Of a stretch of DNA of 64,000 nt, positions 53,576 to 64,000 are shown in pieces; within the stretch, counting starts at the first letter, position 1; the number at the start of each line of letters is the position of its first letter. Under the pieces are notes generated by a model. It saw only the letters and a program-made list of their open reading frames with translations, did not search any database and was not told the DNA's origin. This stretch comes from Adiantum capillus-veneris (lineage: Eukaryota > Streptophyta > Polypodiopsida > Polypodiales > Pteridaceae): the NCBI GenBank assembly GCA_014529385.2, contig CM043970.1:65246496-65310495 (forward strand). The letters are read 5' to 3'. Both the position numbers and the translations under genes were made by a program.

Positions 53576-56065
53576 CTAAATCAGCCCCTTTTCTAACAGC
53601 TCCTGTACTTGGCCCATTATCTCTTTCTGCTGAGCCGCACTAACCCTGTACGGAGGCTTATTTGGTGGGCTACTGCCTGGCACCAAATCTATCGCATGGT
53701 CCTCGGGTCTCTCTGGCGGTAATTGAGACGGTAATGAATCGGAAAAACAGTCACTATACTGTTGTAAAAACATTGACCTTTCTTTATCTAGCACAGCTAA
53801 ATTTGATTCATCACAATCTGACACTTCACGTGCAAAAACCAAGTACGCAGAAAGATGCTTTTTCATTACAGAAGTAATAGCAAAAGCTGATACAATAGGA
53901 ATAGACTCCCCTTTAAGCTTTACATCCAGAATGTGAGTCTTTCCCCTGCTCTGTACAGTGATCTTTTTGTTGTAGACATCCAGGATTCCCTGTACACGAA
54001 ACAACCAAGGAATACCTAACAACACATCACATCCGTCCAGTGGCATGATGTAAAATTCTTCAGCATCTACATAGGACTGGATATGTAGACACAACTTTCC
54101 AATGATGGGCGTCACAGCCTCTGTATGGCCAGGACATGCCAAACCTGCCTTTGCTGTATACCCCATCTCTTCAGCTCTGATTCCCAACTTTGAAGCCAAT
54201 TCTGGGGAAATGAAGTTGGCTTTGGCACCTGGATCAAAGAAGATAAGCACTGTTTGATCCCTGACCTTTCCCCATGCTCTGCAAAGCTCACTTGCATCTG
54301 AATTTGGCTTGTCGCCCACCATATCTGGCACTAGACCAGCCATGGGCTTCTTTCCTTTCTTGTCTTCCTTGTCATCAGAATCAGCTGGCCTTTTCTTTGT
54401 AGGACAGTTGTAAGCAATGTGGCCAGGCTGCTCACATATAAAGCATTTGTTCTCTGTCCTCAGGACCTTCTTTTGCTCTTCTGACTTGCGAGGAAAACGT
54501 CTTTTCCATTTCTTCGCTGGTCCCTTTTCTGATTCAGCCGTAGCTTTATCTTTCCCTGCGTTGGCTGACTCCTGAGTCCCTTTAGGAGCCTCATTAGGAA
54601 CGTGCTTCTTGGCTGAATTTTTCTTGCCTGATCTTGCCTTGACGCCAGTGTTAAATTCACAATCTTCTCCCTTGAGCAAACCATTGCCAGTGTTTGCTAC
54701 CTCGATGAGCTGCGTCAAAGTAGTGACTTTTGTCTTCGTGCAGTATTTTCTCAATCCTTTGGGTAGGCCACAACAGTATTTTTCAATCTGTTCTGTCAAT
54801 GGCACAAACCTATAGGAAGTTACTGGAAGTAGAGCTTTCCAAAACTTCCGATTGTAATCATCCAGATTTCTGCAAGTGGCAGCATTTAGCTGGTGCCATT
54901 CTGTCATGACATCTGCTTCAAAGTCATCAGATAACCATGCTGCTGCAAAAATCTGCTTGAAGTAAATCCATGTGGACGGAGCTTGCCCTTGAAGCAATAA
55001 AGTTGTCCACCATTGTCCCGCATTCCTTGTCAAGAAAGTGGCTGCCTTGCGGACCTTTGAAGCCTCTGTAAAGTTTCCCCCTGCATAAGCCTTGTCAAAC
55101 TGCTGGAGGAATGAGAGAGCCTTCTTCCTGTCATCAAACCCTGTAAAGGTCGTGAATGTCACACCTTTGCCACCTTCTTTGTACGGAGTTGGCCTCTCCA
55201 ACAGCGTTAAATTGTCATATGGAAGTGACTGAAACATGGGAACACTATTAGGGTTCATCTGTGTTCCTTGGCCGCTATTAACTTGACCTGGAAATGCCAT
55301 ATTTGGCTGCTGATTTGTAATTCCAGCCATACCAAAATTTGCTTGTGGCATCCCAAATTGGCCCTGAGTGCTCTGAAACCCTGGTAGCATACCCATGACA
55401 CTGTACATGGGGTTAGGCATTATCGTTTGAGCACCCCCAAACATTGTTCCTGGCGTGTAAAACTGATTTCCAGGTGCATGACCAGCCATGCTCTGGAATA
55501 CGGATCCACCTCCAAAATAGCCAGGGTATACTGAAGGTGGTGGGAAGACCTGTTGCATAGCCTGTAGGTTGCTTCCCTGCCCATTAGCACTAGCTATAGG
55601 TTGCTGAAAGGTGGCGGGCTGAACTAGTACAGCTTGAAAGACTGGCATCTCAGCCACCTGTTCTTGCACCTTAGGCATAGGTTGTGGAGACTGCATGTTC
55701 TCTGTCAAGTGTACAGGTGTTTCCATTGACTGTGCGGTATGAATTACCTGTGCTCGAGCCTTAACAGGCTTTTGAATATGATCCAGTGACCCAACTTGCT
55801 GAGACGGAACAGGAGGTTGCAGAAAGGCTAAAAACCTCGGATTCTGCATTACTTGTGTGAACATAGCCACAGCAGTAGCCAACTGGGTCCTGAATATATC
55901 GTCATCTGTCTGTGGTGGTCTTGAGGACTCACCCACTTCATGTGTCTGTTGACCCTGTGAAGAGGAAACCTCTTCAGTCACATCATCTGGTCTGTCAGCC
56001 ATAATTGCAATTCCCTGTGTCTGGTCTATATGATCCCCTGTGTCTTCAAGCCCAAAACTGACCAA
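53576..56065 (-). CDS. Gypsy-B Gag-protease, 829 codons to an in-frame stop
   Basis: ATG at 56065; another in-frame ATG ('MADRPDDVTEEVSSSQGQQ') 21 codons later could be the true start. A Gln/Pro/Met-rich N-terminal half (to residue ~270) precedes the capsid-like domain ('TFTGFDDRKKALSFLQQFDK', 'RNAGQWWTTLLLQGQAPSTW'), a Lys-rich linker, the knuckle 'CFICEQPGHIAYNC' (54400-54445) and the protease active site 'VLIFFDPGAKANFI' (D-P-G). 'LDGCDVLLGIPWLF' is the second block. It stops at 53578 after 'LLEKGLI'; nine codons later RT motifs continue in frame, so the TAG is either an inactivating mutation or a read-through point. Confidence 0.93.
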   Translation of the reverse strand: MVSFGLEDTGDHIDQTQGIAIMADRPDDVTEEVSSSQGQQTHEVGESSRPPQTDDDIFRTQLATAVAMFTQVMQNPRFLAFLQPPVPSQQVGSLDHIQKPVKARAQVIHTAQSMETPVHLTENMQSPQPMPKVQEQVAEMPVFQAVLVQPATFQQPIASANGQGSNLQAMQQVFPPPSVYPGYFGGGSVFQSMAGHAPGNQFYTPGTMFGGAQTIMPNPMYSVMGMLPGFQSTQGQFGMPQANFGMAGITNQQPNMAFPGQVNSGQGTQMNPNSVPMFQSLPYDNLTLLERPTPYKEGGKGVTFTTFTGFDDRKKALSFLQQFDKAYAGGNFTEASKVRKAATFLTRNAGQWWTTLLLQGQAPSTWIYFKQIFAAAWLSDDFEADVMTEWHQLNAATCRNLDDYNRKFWKALLPVTSYRFVPLTEQIEKYCCGLPKGLRKYCTKTKVTTLTQLIEVANTGNGLLKGEDCEFNTGVKARSGKKNSAKKHVPNEAPKGTQESANAGKDKATAESEKGPAKKWKRRFPRKSEEQKKVLRTENKCFICEQPGHIAYNCPTKKRPADSDDKEDKKGKKPMAGLVPDMVGDKPNSDASELCRAWGKVRDQTVLIFFDPGAKANFISPELASKLGIRAEEMGYTAKAGLACPGHTEAVTPIIGKLCLHIQSYVDAEEFYIMPLDGCDVLLGIPWLFRVQGILDVYNKKITVQSRGKTHILDVKLKGESIPIVSAFAITSVMKKHLSAYLVFAREVSDCDESNLAVLDKERSMFLQQYSDCFSDSLPSQLPPERPEDHAIDLVPGSSPPNKPPYRVSAAQQKEIMGQVQELLEKGLI

Positions 56066-56112
56066 GGCTCACTTCTATGGGAAAAAGTGATTTAATCCCG
56101 TCAATGGAACCA
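56066..56112 (-). other. Gypsy-B leader and putative primer site
   Basis: The minus strand after the LTR reads TGGTTCCATTGACGGGATT. It starts TGG as primer sites do, but I cannot name the tRNA; it is not the initiator-Met site. Confidence 0.5.
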
Positions 56113-57589
56113 TGAAACCGGCTTGTTCAATCCAAAAAGGGCGGTAGACTTTACTTTAAACCTTGATTTAGCTTTCACCCATTATTAGTCGCCTATTTTA
56201 CCTGTACTTTCAAGACACAACAAAGGGGAGAGGGATACAGGCTGCTAGATTGCACCTGTATGAGTAGACAGACACCAGATTGGCCCCTAACTTAGGCGCC
56301 CCTTTCGGTATTTCTTTATTGTTCAAAAGAGGGAATAAACGCTGTGGTTCCCTACAAGCTGCCCCGCACAAACTCGGCTGAATTTCCACTGTTCCAGCCC
56401 GATTTCGGCAGTATAACTGTACTAGAACCCTTCACAGTCAGTATTCCCATGCATTGAATGACTTTCCCGACGCATACGGGCACTTTGCAAAACCTGGCGA
56501 GAATCTGCAGCATGCTGAATTCTCTGTTTTCAGCCCTGAAAATGCGCCAGATCACCTGTACAGCGGTCCCCTTGCGTCCCCGAACCTCCTGGGGGTATTA
56601 GGGTCCGTTTAGGGCCAAAACCCTAAACCTGCAAAAATACACAGCAGGCTGTAATTCACTGTTTCGGGCTCCATTTCGCGTGCCGGTCGCATCCGTAGCA
56701 AGTCCTCGAACTCCCGCACCTGTAGGGCTACTTGCCCTTTGAATCGGACGAGATTTCTGGCGTGAAACCTCTCCGAATTCACCTGTACCTGCGGGGGGAT
56801 TAGCCGCTAGCTAATCCAGTACCTGTGCAAGAGGCTCTTGCCTCGGCAATCGCGCATGAACCCACACAACTGTACATTGGTCAAATGAAGAGCCCACTAG
56901 AGGGGCATAACATACTGCCAAAGGGGAGAGAGAGGGCAATGCGTAGCGTGCAGGGCATCACTCCTGGCACCGCACTGTGCATAAGAGGGAAAGCAAGCAC
57001 TCCATAGCTCTTAACCTGTGACAAAATCTGAAAATGAGGCTCTCCCCCTCCTAAATTCAGCGCCACTTCTTGTTGCATGAGGCAAGTGCACCAGAAGGTG
57101 CCACTTGGCACATTTATAAGCATTTTTCCGTTTCGGGGTTGCCATCTAAAAATATCCCAACCGGTTGCCCAGTTGACTTCACGGCAGAGTAAGAAAATGT
57201 TCCCCTTGTCATTCCGGAGATAATGACGTCAACACATTTTCAGGTCCCAAAATAGCAGTTCCCTAAATTTTAGGAGATGCTGCCATTGTATCTTTCTAGG
57301 TCATCCGACCCTCTTTGTACACTACGGCCACATCCAGAACTGAAATGTAGCCTCTGTAGCAAAGGATTCCACTTTGGCTAGTCAATGACCCCACTTGGCT
57401 AACCATAGTCCTTGTCCAACATTAGTGCTCTCTTGCCCTCAGGCCTGGACTCCCTCTGGACAGTTCCACACTAGCTATGCAATGCAGGGCAGTTAGATTT
57501 CCCGAGGGGTGTTTCCAAAAAGTGAAAGTAAATAGATAATAAGAAAGAAATCAACAAAAAGGATAGATAGTAGTCACACGCTGGTGACA
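56113..57589 (-). repeat. Gypsy-B 5' LTR (1477 bp)
   Basis: Plus strand TGAAACCGGCTTG to CACGCTGGTGACA. Same length as the partner LTR and nearly identical to it. Confidence 0.95.
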
Positions 57590-57671
57590 ACCATGCACTG
57601 AGTTCTTGGGTATTTGGGGTTCTTGGTTCTTGAGTTTCTTGAGTTCTTGGCTTGCAATCTGTGTGTAAGAA

Positions 57672-58779
57672 GGCTCAACGTTCCTTTTACTGACGGGAAG
57701 GGAGAGCCTTCCTTGACTTAATGAGAGAATGTGCAATGAACAAAGACGAGAGTGGAATGCAAACTGTGAATGAGTGTGCAAGAGAGTGCTAGAGAGAGAG
57801 AGAAGAGACCATACCAGATGGGGTCCCAAACCCCCTCCAAGGGCTCCCCTCTCTATTGGTAGAGAGGTATTTGCTTTAGATTGCACAAAGTCTAGTACAA
57901 TGCTTCTAGATGCTGTGGTATTGACGATGACTATGTTGACGACGACGATGGAGATTGTGACGATGACGACGAAGGTGTCGTCGTCAAGTCCGGGATGTGC
58001 GACGAAGGTGTTGCCGTCAAGATAGGGATCTGCGATGACGACGATGACGATGACGTCAAGGCTGAAAATGCTAGGTAGTCTGCTACTATGGCGTACTACG
58101 GCCTGGATCTGCAACTGCTTTGTTGAGCTAGGGCTGAAATGCAAAAACGCTGGCTGATCTGGCTGAAATCTGGAAACGCTAGGCTGATCTGTGTCTTGAC
58201 AGGGAAACTGGCGAGGATCTGCAACCGGGTGGGAGCAGGTTCTTGCGAGGCTAAGGGCTGAAAACTGAGACGTTGATGAAGGCTGAAAACGTTGAGGATG
58301 GATCTCCAAAAACGCCGGTTGATCTTGTGACAAAGCGTGGGGGTAAGGTGTCTGGTTGCACTCTGCACTTGTGCACTGAGCTTGTCTTCTGTCCTCTACA
58401 GTTCTCTGGCGCCTGACGGTTTCATTTATAGGAATTATATGCTGGGTAGGGCAAGCTTCCCAACAAACTTACAAAAAAGATTTCCAAAAGTCACTTTAAA
58501 TAAAATGACTTATAAGAGGTTTCCCACGTTGTTGCAAAACTGGGTCAATGCGGAGGAAAATGCTCATGCTTGGTACTGGCTACTGATGCTAATGATCCTA
58601 GGTTGTGCAATCAGAGGGTATGCATCTATATGCACGGCCTGCGCACAGGCTCACAAAGGTGCCATAACACTTCTTATGCGCAGGCTCACAAAGGTGCCAT
58701 AACACTTCTTAGTCTTCCTAAACCCTAGAGGTAGGAACAGCTTGTCCACGTACACATAGGGTTAGATGTGCGCGTGACA
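57672..58779 (-). repeat. A4 LTR
   Basis: Ends 'GATGTGCGCGTGACA' at 58779 and resembles the A2 LTR throughout, including AAAACGC motifs and a GAC/GAT triplet patch near 57915-58055. A ~36-bp tandem duplication ('GCGCAGGCTCACAAAGGTGC') lies near 58641-58712. The U5 end is missing. Confidence 0.85.
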
Positions 58780-59615
58780 TCCCCTTCCTTTTCAAGATGA
58801 GATACTGGTATCGAGTTGTATGGCATTCGTAAAGTCCGCAAACAACTCTTGGAATCCCGCGAAGAACCCTTCGCCGGCCCACTCTGCTTCGTGGGTCGAG
58901 CGATACTTGAACTTCATGAAGGTCAGCAATGCTTGCTTTTTTGGGCCGCGTCGAAACGACACAAAATGATCTACTGCGGCTCCAATGCTTCAACTTCGTC
59001 TATGGTCGTGGGTCCACCTTCTTCAAGAATCTCCGTTGGGAATATCCCTGAAACCACTTCAAACACAAAACCATAAACATACCCGTTCCATGTAGAGTGA
59101 CTGCAAAACGACCTATCTTCCCAAATGCTGTGCATGCAATGCAGATGAACAAAGTGACAGAGTGCGAAACCGTTCACCAAACACATGCAAAAAGTGAGAC
59201 CGAAACTTGATCTTTCGACCTAAACCTATCATTTGACGGAATTGCCAACACTTGATGGACAATTGTGCTCGTGCTTTTTCTGTGACTGTGTCATGCCAAG
59301 GAATAAAAATGAAAAATCAATTGACAAAACTGACAATTGTGAAACATCGTGAATTCCTTGAAAAGAAAGCTTCTTTCTTTTCGAGAGTGATCCGCATACA
59401 TCCATGCTCATCTGTGAGTGAATCATGTGCATCGTGCAATACGGCATGCTTGTGGAAAGGGGACACATAAAGATGGTGATGAAAATACAAGAGACGGTCA
59501 CGAATGAGAAACTCGAACAACGCGTACTGACTAATCATGCGAAGACAAAATACTTCCTGAATGGGTTTTGTGGATCTCGACTCGAGAGCCAAGATGGGTC
59601 ATGCACGACTGATCG
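58780..59615 (-). pseudogene. A4 ORF-X
   Basis: 'MISQYALFEFLIRDRLLYF', 'HHLYVSPFHKHAVLHDAHDS', 'LTDEHGCMRITLEKKEAFFS' in one frame (59592-59317). After a deletion and frame changes come 'ILEEGGPTTIDEVEALEP' (58971-59186) and a C-terminal 'FMKFKYRSTHEAEWAGE' ending before the PPT. The SLPWHDT-to-LCSS middle section is only partly present. Confidence 0.6.
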
Positions 59616-61199
59616 TGAAATCGGCTCGTAGGGCGGTAGACGTTAGCTTTCACCCGATTCTTTAACACTTGACTATACGACACAAAGCAATGACTTAAAA
59701 GGAACCTATAACTGAGACTGGAATTACACTTCAAAACAAAAGGACGGCCAGGAAGCTAGAATGCTCCCAAGCAGACAGCGACACCTGTAGGTCCCAAAGG
59801 TTGGCGTCCCTTTCGGTATTTCTTTATTCTTTAACAGAAGGAATAAAACCCGTGGTCTCCTACAAGCTGCCCCGTACAATCCAAGCTAAGAAACACTTGT
59901 TTTGGCCCGATTTCGGCAGCATAACTGTACTAGGACGCTCACAATCAGTATCCCCATGCAATAGATGACTTTCCTGACGCATACGGACACTTTGCAAAAC
60001 TTGGCGAGAATCTGTAGCACGCTGAATTCTCTGTTTTCTGTCCCGAAAATGCGCCAAATCACCTCTACAACGGTCCCCTCGCGTCCCCGAACCTCCTGGG
60101 GGTATAAGGAACCGTTTAGGGCCGAAACCCTAAACCTGCAAAAATACACAGCAGGCTGTAATTCCCTGTTTTAGGCTCCGTTTCGCGTGCCGTTCGCATT
60201 TGTAGCAAGACCTCGAGCTCCCGCACTTGTAGGGCTACTTGCCCTTTGAATCGGACGAGATTTCTCACGTGAAACCTCCCCGAATTCACCTTTACCTGCG
60301 GGGGATTAGCCACTAGCTAACCCAGTACCTGTGCAAGAGGCTCTTGCCTCGGCAATCGCGCATGAACCCACACAACTGTACATCAGTCAAATGAAAAGCC
60401 CTCTTGTGGGGCATCACATAACTGCATGTAAGGGAGAGAGAGGGCAGTGTGTAGCGTGCAGGGCATCACTCCTGGCACCACACTGTACATAGAGGGAAAG
60501 GAAGCACTCCATAGCTCTTAACCTGTGGGGCAGAGAACAAAGTGAGGCTATTCCCAACTAAAAAATTCAGCGCCAACTTTTTTGGAAAGGGCATGTTCAT
60601 GAAATTTTGCCACTTGGCGCATTTACAAGCATTTTCCCGTTTCGTGTTTGCCGCCTAAAAATCTCCCGACTGATTGCTCAGTTGACTTCGCGGCAGAGTT
60701 GTTAAATGTTCCCCTAATCATACCGGAGGTAATGACGCGAACACATTTCACGGCCCAAAATAGCAGTTCCCTAAATTTTAGGAAATGATTCCGTTGGGCT
60801 CCTTGTGGTCATCTGACCATCTATTCTCATTGGGACCGCATCCAAAAGTGCAATGTGGCCCAACTGTCGGATACTTTCTGTTGGTAGTCACACCTTGACT
60901 TTAGGCCTTTATTGAGTTCACTTCCTAGTATCCACCAACTTGCTGAGTGCGATGGGGGGACCTATATGATCTTTCTCTGAGCCTAGACATCCTCTTACTA
61001 TACGAATTCCAATGCCGACCACTTCCTGTCTGTGGGTGAAACTACCGTTCACATTCGCCATACAATGTCCGACCGTTTGCTACTTCAAAAAGAGGGTCTC
61101 AAAAATAAAACAAAACCCATTGGAGAGAAACCAACAACTAAAGTTAGCAGTTGCCACGTCCTCGTGACAGAGTTAACAGCTGCCACGTCCCCGTGATAT
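59616..61199 (-). repeat. B2 3' LTR (1584 bp)
   Basis: Aligns with the Gypsy-B LTR from 'TGAAATCGGCTCG' to 'GTCCCCGTGATA', with many substitutions and indels. A duplicated phrase 'GCCACGTCC.CGTGA' lies near its end (61153 and 61183). Confidence 0.88.
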
Positions 61200-61369
61200 A
61201 CCCCCCTCTTGAAATCGCAAACGTGCTCGATTGCATACCATAAATACACGCCATTGATAATCTTGTGCTATTAACACTCTTTTATCATCGCATGTATCGG
61301 CCAGAAAGGTCGTAACACATAGATACAAATGACTTAATGAGACCTTCATACTTTTGTCATTTGCATCTA

Positions 61370-61885
61370 TTACACTGAATTCATATGTACATTTGATGTA
61401 CTAGCTCCATCATTACCCCTCCTTTGCACACGTTGGGTTGGGCCATAGGTAGGTTTTAACCCAAAGGCTTCAAGGTAAAGCTGCAATACATTTGGTGACT
61501 CTGATAGTTCATGCTCTTCCATCCACTTTGCATCCATAGGCGGATAGTTCTTGAACTTCAGCAAATAGGGTCTTGCAACTTGTCCTTTAACTTTTCTGTC
61601 CTTATGTGCCAAAACTTGCTCAGATACGAGGATCTCATCAAGTTCCTCAACTTCTGGCTGATCCTCATCTGGCATATCTTCTGGCACATCACCCACGAAG
61701 GGTCTTAGAAGACTCACGTGAAATGCATTATGAATCTTCCATGCATCAGGCAATTTTAGCCTGTAAGCCACATCGCTGATCTTGTCAAGCACTTGAAAAG
61801 GCCCATAGTAACGCATGCTGAGCATAGGAAACAACTGTTCCTTGCCCTTCATCTTCTTTAACCTTGCCTTTTTGAACCTTAACAA
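61370..61885 (-). pseudogene. B2 Pol C-terminus: GPY/F and chromodomain
   Basis: '[20 protein letters not shown]', '[20 protein letters not shown]' and the chromodomain '[20 protein letters not shown]' through '[13 protein letters not shown]'. It extends about 30 residues past the Gypsy-B end. Confidence 0.88.
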
Positions 61886-62790
61886 AACTCAATCACCAAG
61901 TGATAACAACAATTCACGACGGTGACGATCAGCAACCTTTTTCTGTTTTGCCCGAGTCTTTTCCAAAGCAATTCACGACTGTGACAATCAGCAGCCTTTT
62001 TCTATTTTGCCTGAGTCTTTTCCAAGGCAACTTTAATTTTCTTGTACATTTCATCCATGTTCTCAACATATCGATCTGCCTCAAAGTTCTTGTCCTTTGA
62101 ATGCAAAATGGGAGGAACCTTTTGGCCGCCTTCAACAGTTTCAAAAGGTGCTTTGCCAGTAGACGAATGCACCGTATTATTGTACACATACTCAAACATA
62201 GGCAAATACTGTTCCCACTTGCCCTTATTATCTGACACATAGCATTTCAGCAGATCTAAGACAGTAGAATTAGCCTCTTCTGACTGTCCATCAGTTTGTG
62301 GATGAAACAAAGACGAGAACTTGAGCGTAGTGCCCATGTTCTCAAACAATCCTCTCCAGAACAAACTGGTCATGCGAGGATCACGATCACTGATAATCGA
62401 TTGTGGCATACCATGGTAGCTAAACACATTGTACATGAACAAGCGTGCCGTTTGATCAGATTTTATCTTCTTCCTGACAGGGATAAAATGGGCCTGCTTG
62501 CTGAACCTGCAGATAATGGTCCATGTACCATCATTCCTTGTTGGCGTTCTTGGAAGATCAAAGATAAAGTCCATAGCAATGCTTTCCCATGGCTTATCCG
62601 GAATCGGCAATGACATAACAGCCACGATGCCTTTTGCCTGTCAAACTTGACCTTTTGGCAAATCAGTCATGCTCGCACAAAGGCATCCACATCTCTCCTC
62701 AAGGTAGGCAAGTAAAAGAATGTCTCAACCGCTTGCACTGTAGCATCAATGCCACGATGCCCCGCATACGGTGGGACATGACTCTCTACC
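61886..62790 (-). pseudogene. B2 integrase
   Basis: 'SIAMDFIFDLPRTPT', 'SIISDRDPRM' and 'LFHPQTDGQSEEANS' keep the catalytic positions. A ~69-bp tandem duplication near 61905-62025 ('AATTCACGACGGTGACGATC' and its copy) and a frameshift near 62625 disrupt it. Confidence 0.85.
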
Positions 62791-63470
62791 ATGACCTTAT
62801 GTCACAATGACCTAGTGACACAGAGTCTGCCATGCATCATATCATGAAACCCTCTCTGAGGAGGTAGTGCTCATGGCGTTGTCCTTCCTGTAGCTGTTCG
62901 AAGATCCTTGCAAAGTCTTCGTCACTCGCATACTGTTCCTTCATGTCATCAAGCTCATGATGATAAGGAATTGACATAGCTGAAAATTGTGGCTTTCTTG
63001 ATAACGCATCAGCCACCACATTCTTTTTGCCTTCCACATGTACAATCTGGAAGTGAAACATGGAGAGAATGTTTGCCCATCGCGTATGCTTTTCTGATAG
63101 CTTTGACTGTGTCAGAAAGTATCGCAAGGTCTGATGATCCGTTTGGACAACAAAATCAGCACCTAGCAGATAGTGTTTCCAACTTAAGAGCGCATAAATC
63201 ACAGCCAGTAACTCTTTTTCATAGACCCGCATGGTCATTCTGGCCCTTGCAAGATTCTGCTCTCATAAGCTACTACCCGTCCATCTTGCATTAGCGCTGC
63301 TCCGATGCTACTGCCACACACATCACACTGGACCACAAATGACTTCTTGAGATCTGACAAAACAATTACTGGATCTGAAGTCAACTTTTCCTTTGAGAGA
63401 CTAAAAGCTGAAATCTCTTTTTGGGTCCATCTGAAAGTGACCTCTTTCTTTTGCAAAGCGTGAAGAGGCG
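62791..63470 (-). pseudogene. B2 RNase H
   Basis: 'SFVVQCDVCGSSIGAALMQD' and 'YEKELLAVIYALLSWKHYLL' lie in two frames that overlap at 63235. 'QTDHQTLRYFL' follows. The aspartate and glutamate positions are kept. Confidence 0.85.
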
Positions 63471-64000
63471 ATGCTATCTCTCAAAATTTCTGATAAACCT
63501 TCTATAGTAGGAACACAATCCCAAGAAGCTTCTGACATCGTGCTTAGTCTTCAAGTCTGGCCATGTCTTAATAGCTTCGACCTTTGCGGGATCCATTCTG
63601 ACACCATCCTTTGAGACTATGTGGCCAAGAAAGTGGATCTCTTCCGGGAAGAATTCACTTTTCTTACGATTGACAAGTAACCTGTGACTGCACAGCTCTT
63701 CGAACACAATGGTCAAGTGACGCCTATGCTCCTGTTCATTCTTCGAATACACTATCATGTCATCGAAGAACATCCCAACAAACTGTTGATGCGAGCGGAA
63801 TATCCGGTCCAGCATTCTATTGAACGTGGCAGGAGCATTTGTTAGCCCAAACGGCATCACTAGAAACTCATAAAGACCAAATGTCGTTCTAAACGTAGTC
63901 TTGTACACATCCTCTGGCCTTATACGAATCTGATGGTACCCACTCTTAAGGTCTATCTTGCTGAAAATTGCAGCACCCTCTAAACGATCGAGAATATCAT
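63471..64000 (-). pseudogene. B2 reverse transcriptase, partial
   Basis: '[20 protein letters not shown]' and the catalytic 'FVGMFFDDMIVYSKN' (again F-F-D-D), then 'FLGHIVSKDGVRMDPAKVEA' and 'FLGLCSYYRRFIRNF'. The frame is open toward the window edge, where 'GYHQIRIRPEDV' can be read; the rest of Pol and Gag lies outside. Confidence 0.88.

Larger units (their letters stand above)
48889..57589 (-). mobile_element. Young near-intact chromovirus (Gypsy-B)
   Basis: An 8.7-kb gypsy element with two 1477-bp LTRs in which I saw only two differences (48899 C versus 56123 T; 49636 G versus 56860 A), and an exact TSD ACCAT (48884-48888; 57590-57594). One long frame encodes Gag-protease-RT-RNase H-integrase-chromodomain with a single stop at 53576-53578. 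It is the youngest and best preserved element here and landed precisely on the Gag start codon of A4. Confidence 0.95.
57590..59615 (-). mobile_element. A-family copy A4: LTR with internal DNA on both sides
   Basis: Plus-strand order: Gag start codon and leader (57590-57671), LTR (57672-58779), PPT complement and ORF-X (58780-59615). On the minus strand this reads 3' end of one unit, one LTR, then the 5' start of another. The LTR is fused to the leader with the primer site and U5 end deleted. Gypsy-B cuts it at the left, and B2 at 59616 on the right. Confidence 0.75.
59616..64000 (-). mobile_element. Second Gypsy-B-like chromovirus (B2), decayed, runs off window
   Basis: LTR of 1584 bp (59616-61199, TG..TA), PPT complement at 61200-61217, then Pol fragments read leftward from the window edge. 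It is clearly related to Gypsy-B in LTR, PPT and protein, but with many differences, so it is an older insertion. It interrupts A4 ORF-X; the flank at the LTR is GATCG. Confidence 0.88.

Overview
The window looks like nuclear DNA of a vascular plant and is almost entirely transposable-element sequence. Plant evidence: Ty1/copia and Ty3/gypsy chromovirus LTR retrotransposons primed by initiator-Met tRNA, hAT transposase remnants, long GA/CT microsatellites, CCCTAAA-type teloboxes, and the 5' end of a gene matching plant TFB4 (TFIIH subunit). I recognise no bacterial operon, rRNA, tRNA or CRISPR. A Penelope-like reverse transcriptase, rare in flowering plants, hints weakly at a conifer, fern or lycophyte, but the species cannot be named.

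Layout: 0.2-2.0 kb decayed hAT transposase; 2.0-5.3 kb gene-like scraps and tandem duplications; 5.38-10.94 kb complete copia element with LTRs, tRNA primer site, polypurine tract (PPT) and target-site duplication (TSD); 10.9-11.9 kb tandem repeats with very long CT tracts; 11.9-25.0 kb a Penelope-like element (PLE) candidate flanked by ~0.7-kb direct repeats. The PLE is split at 14012/21338 by a gypsy chromovirus (Gypsy-1, TSD TTTAG), whose 3' LTR is itself split by a 1.4-kb coding-free LTR element (TSD GACTG): a three-level nest with two exact TSDs. At 25.6-25.9 kb lie the first two exons of TFB4, the only recognisable host gene; its remaining exons were not found.

From 28.9 to 59.6 kb the sequence is dominated by five copies (A1-A5) of one non-autonomous LTR family. 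Each full copy has Gag (coiled coil, zinc knuckle), an aspartic protease with a D-P/S-G-S motif, and a conserved unassigned ORF ('ORF-X') where RT, RNase H and integrase core should be. A1 and A5 are on +; A2, A3 and A4 are on -. A3 sits inside A2; A4 is split by a young, almost intact chromovirus (Gypsy-B, 48889-57589, TSD ACCAT, LTRs near identical), by an LTR remnant (element D), and by a second, decayed Gypsy-B copy (B2) that runs off the right edge.

Nothing here acts as a pathway. Only Gypsy-B looks recently mobile, with one in-frame stop. The most interesting items are the gag-pro-ORF-X family with its GCGTTTT-rich LTRs, the PLE candidate, and the isolated TFB4 5' end.
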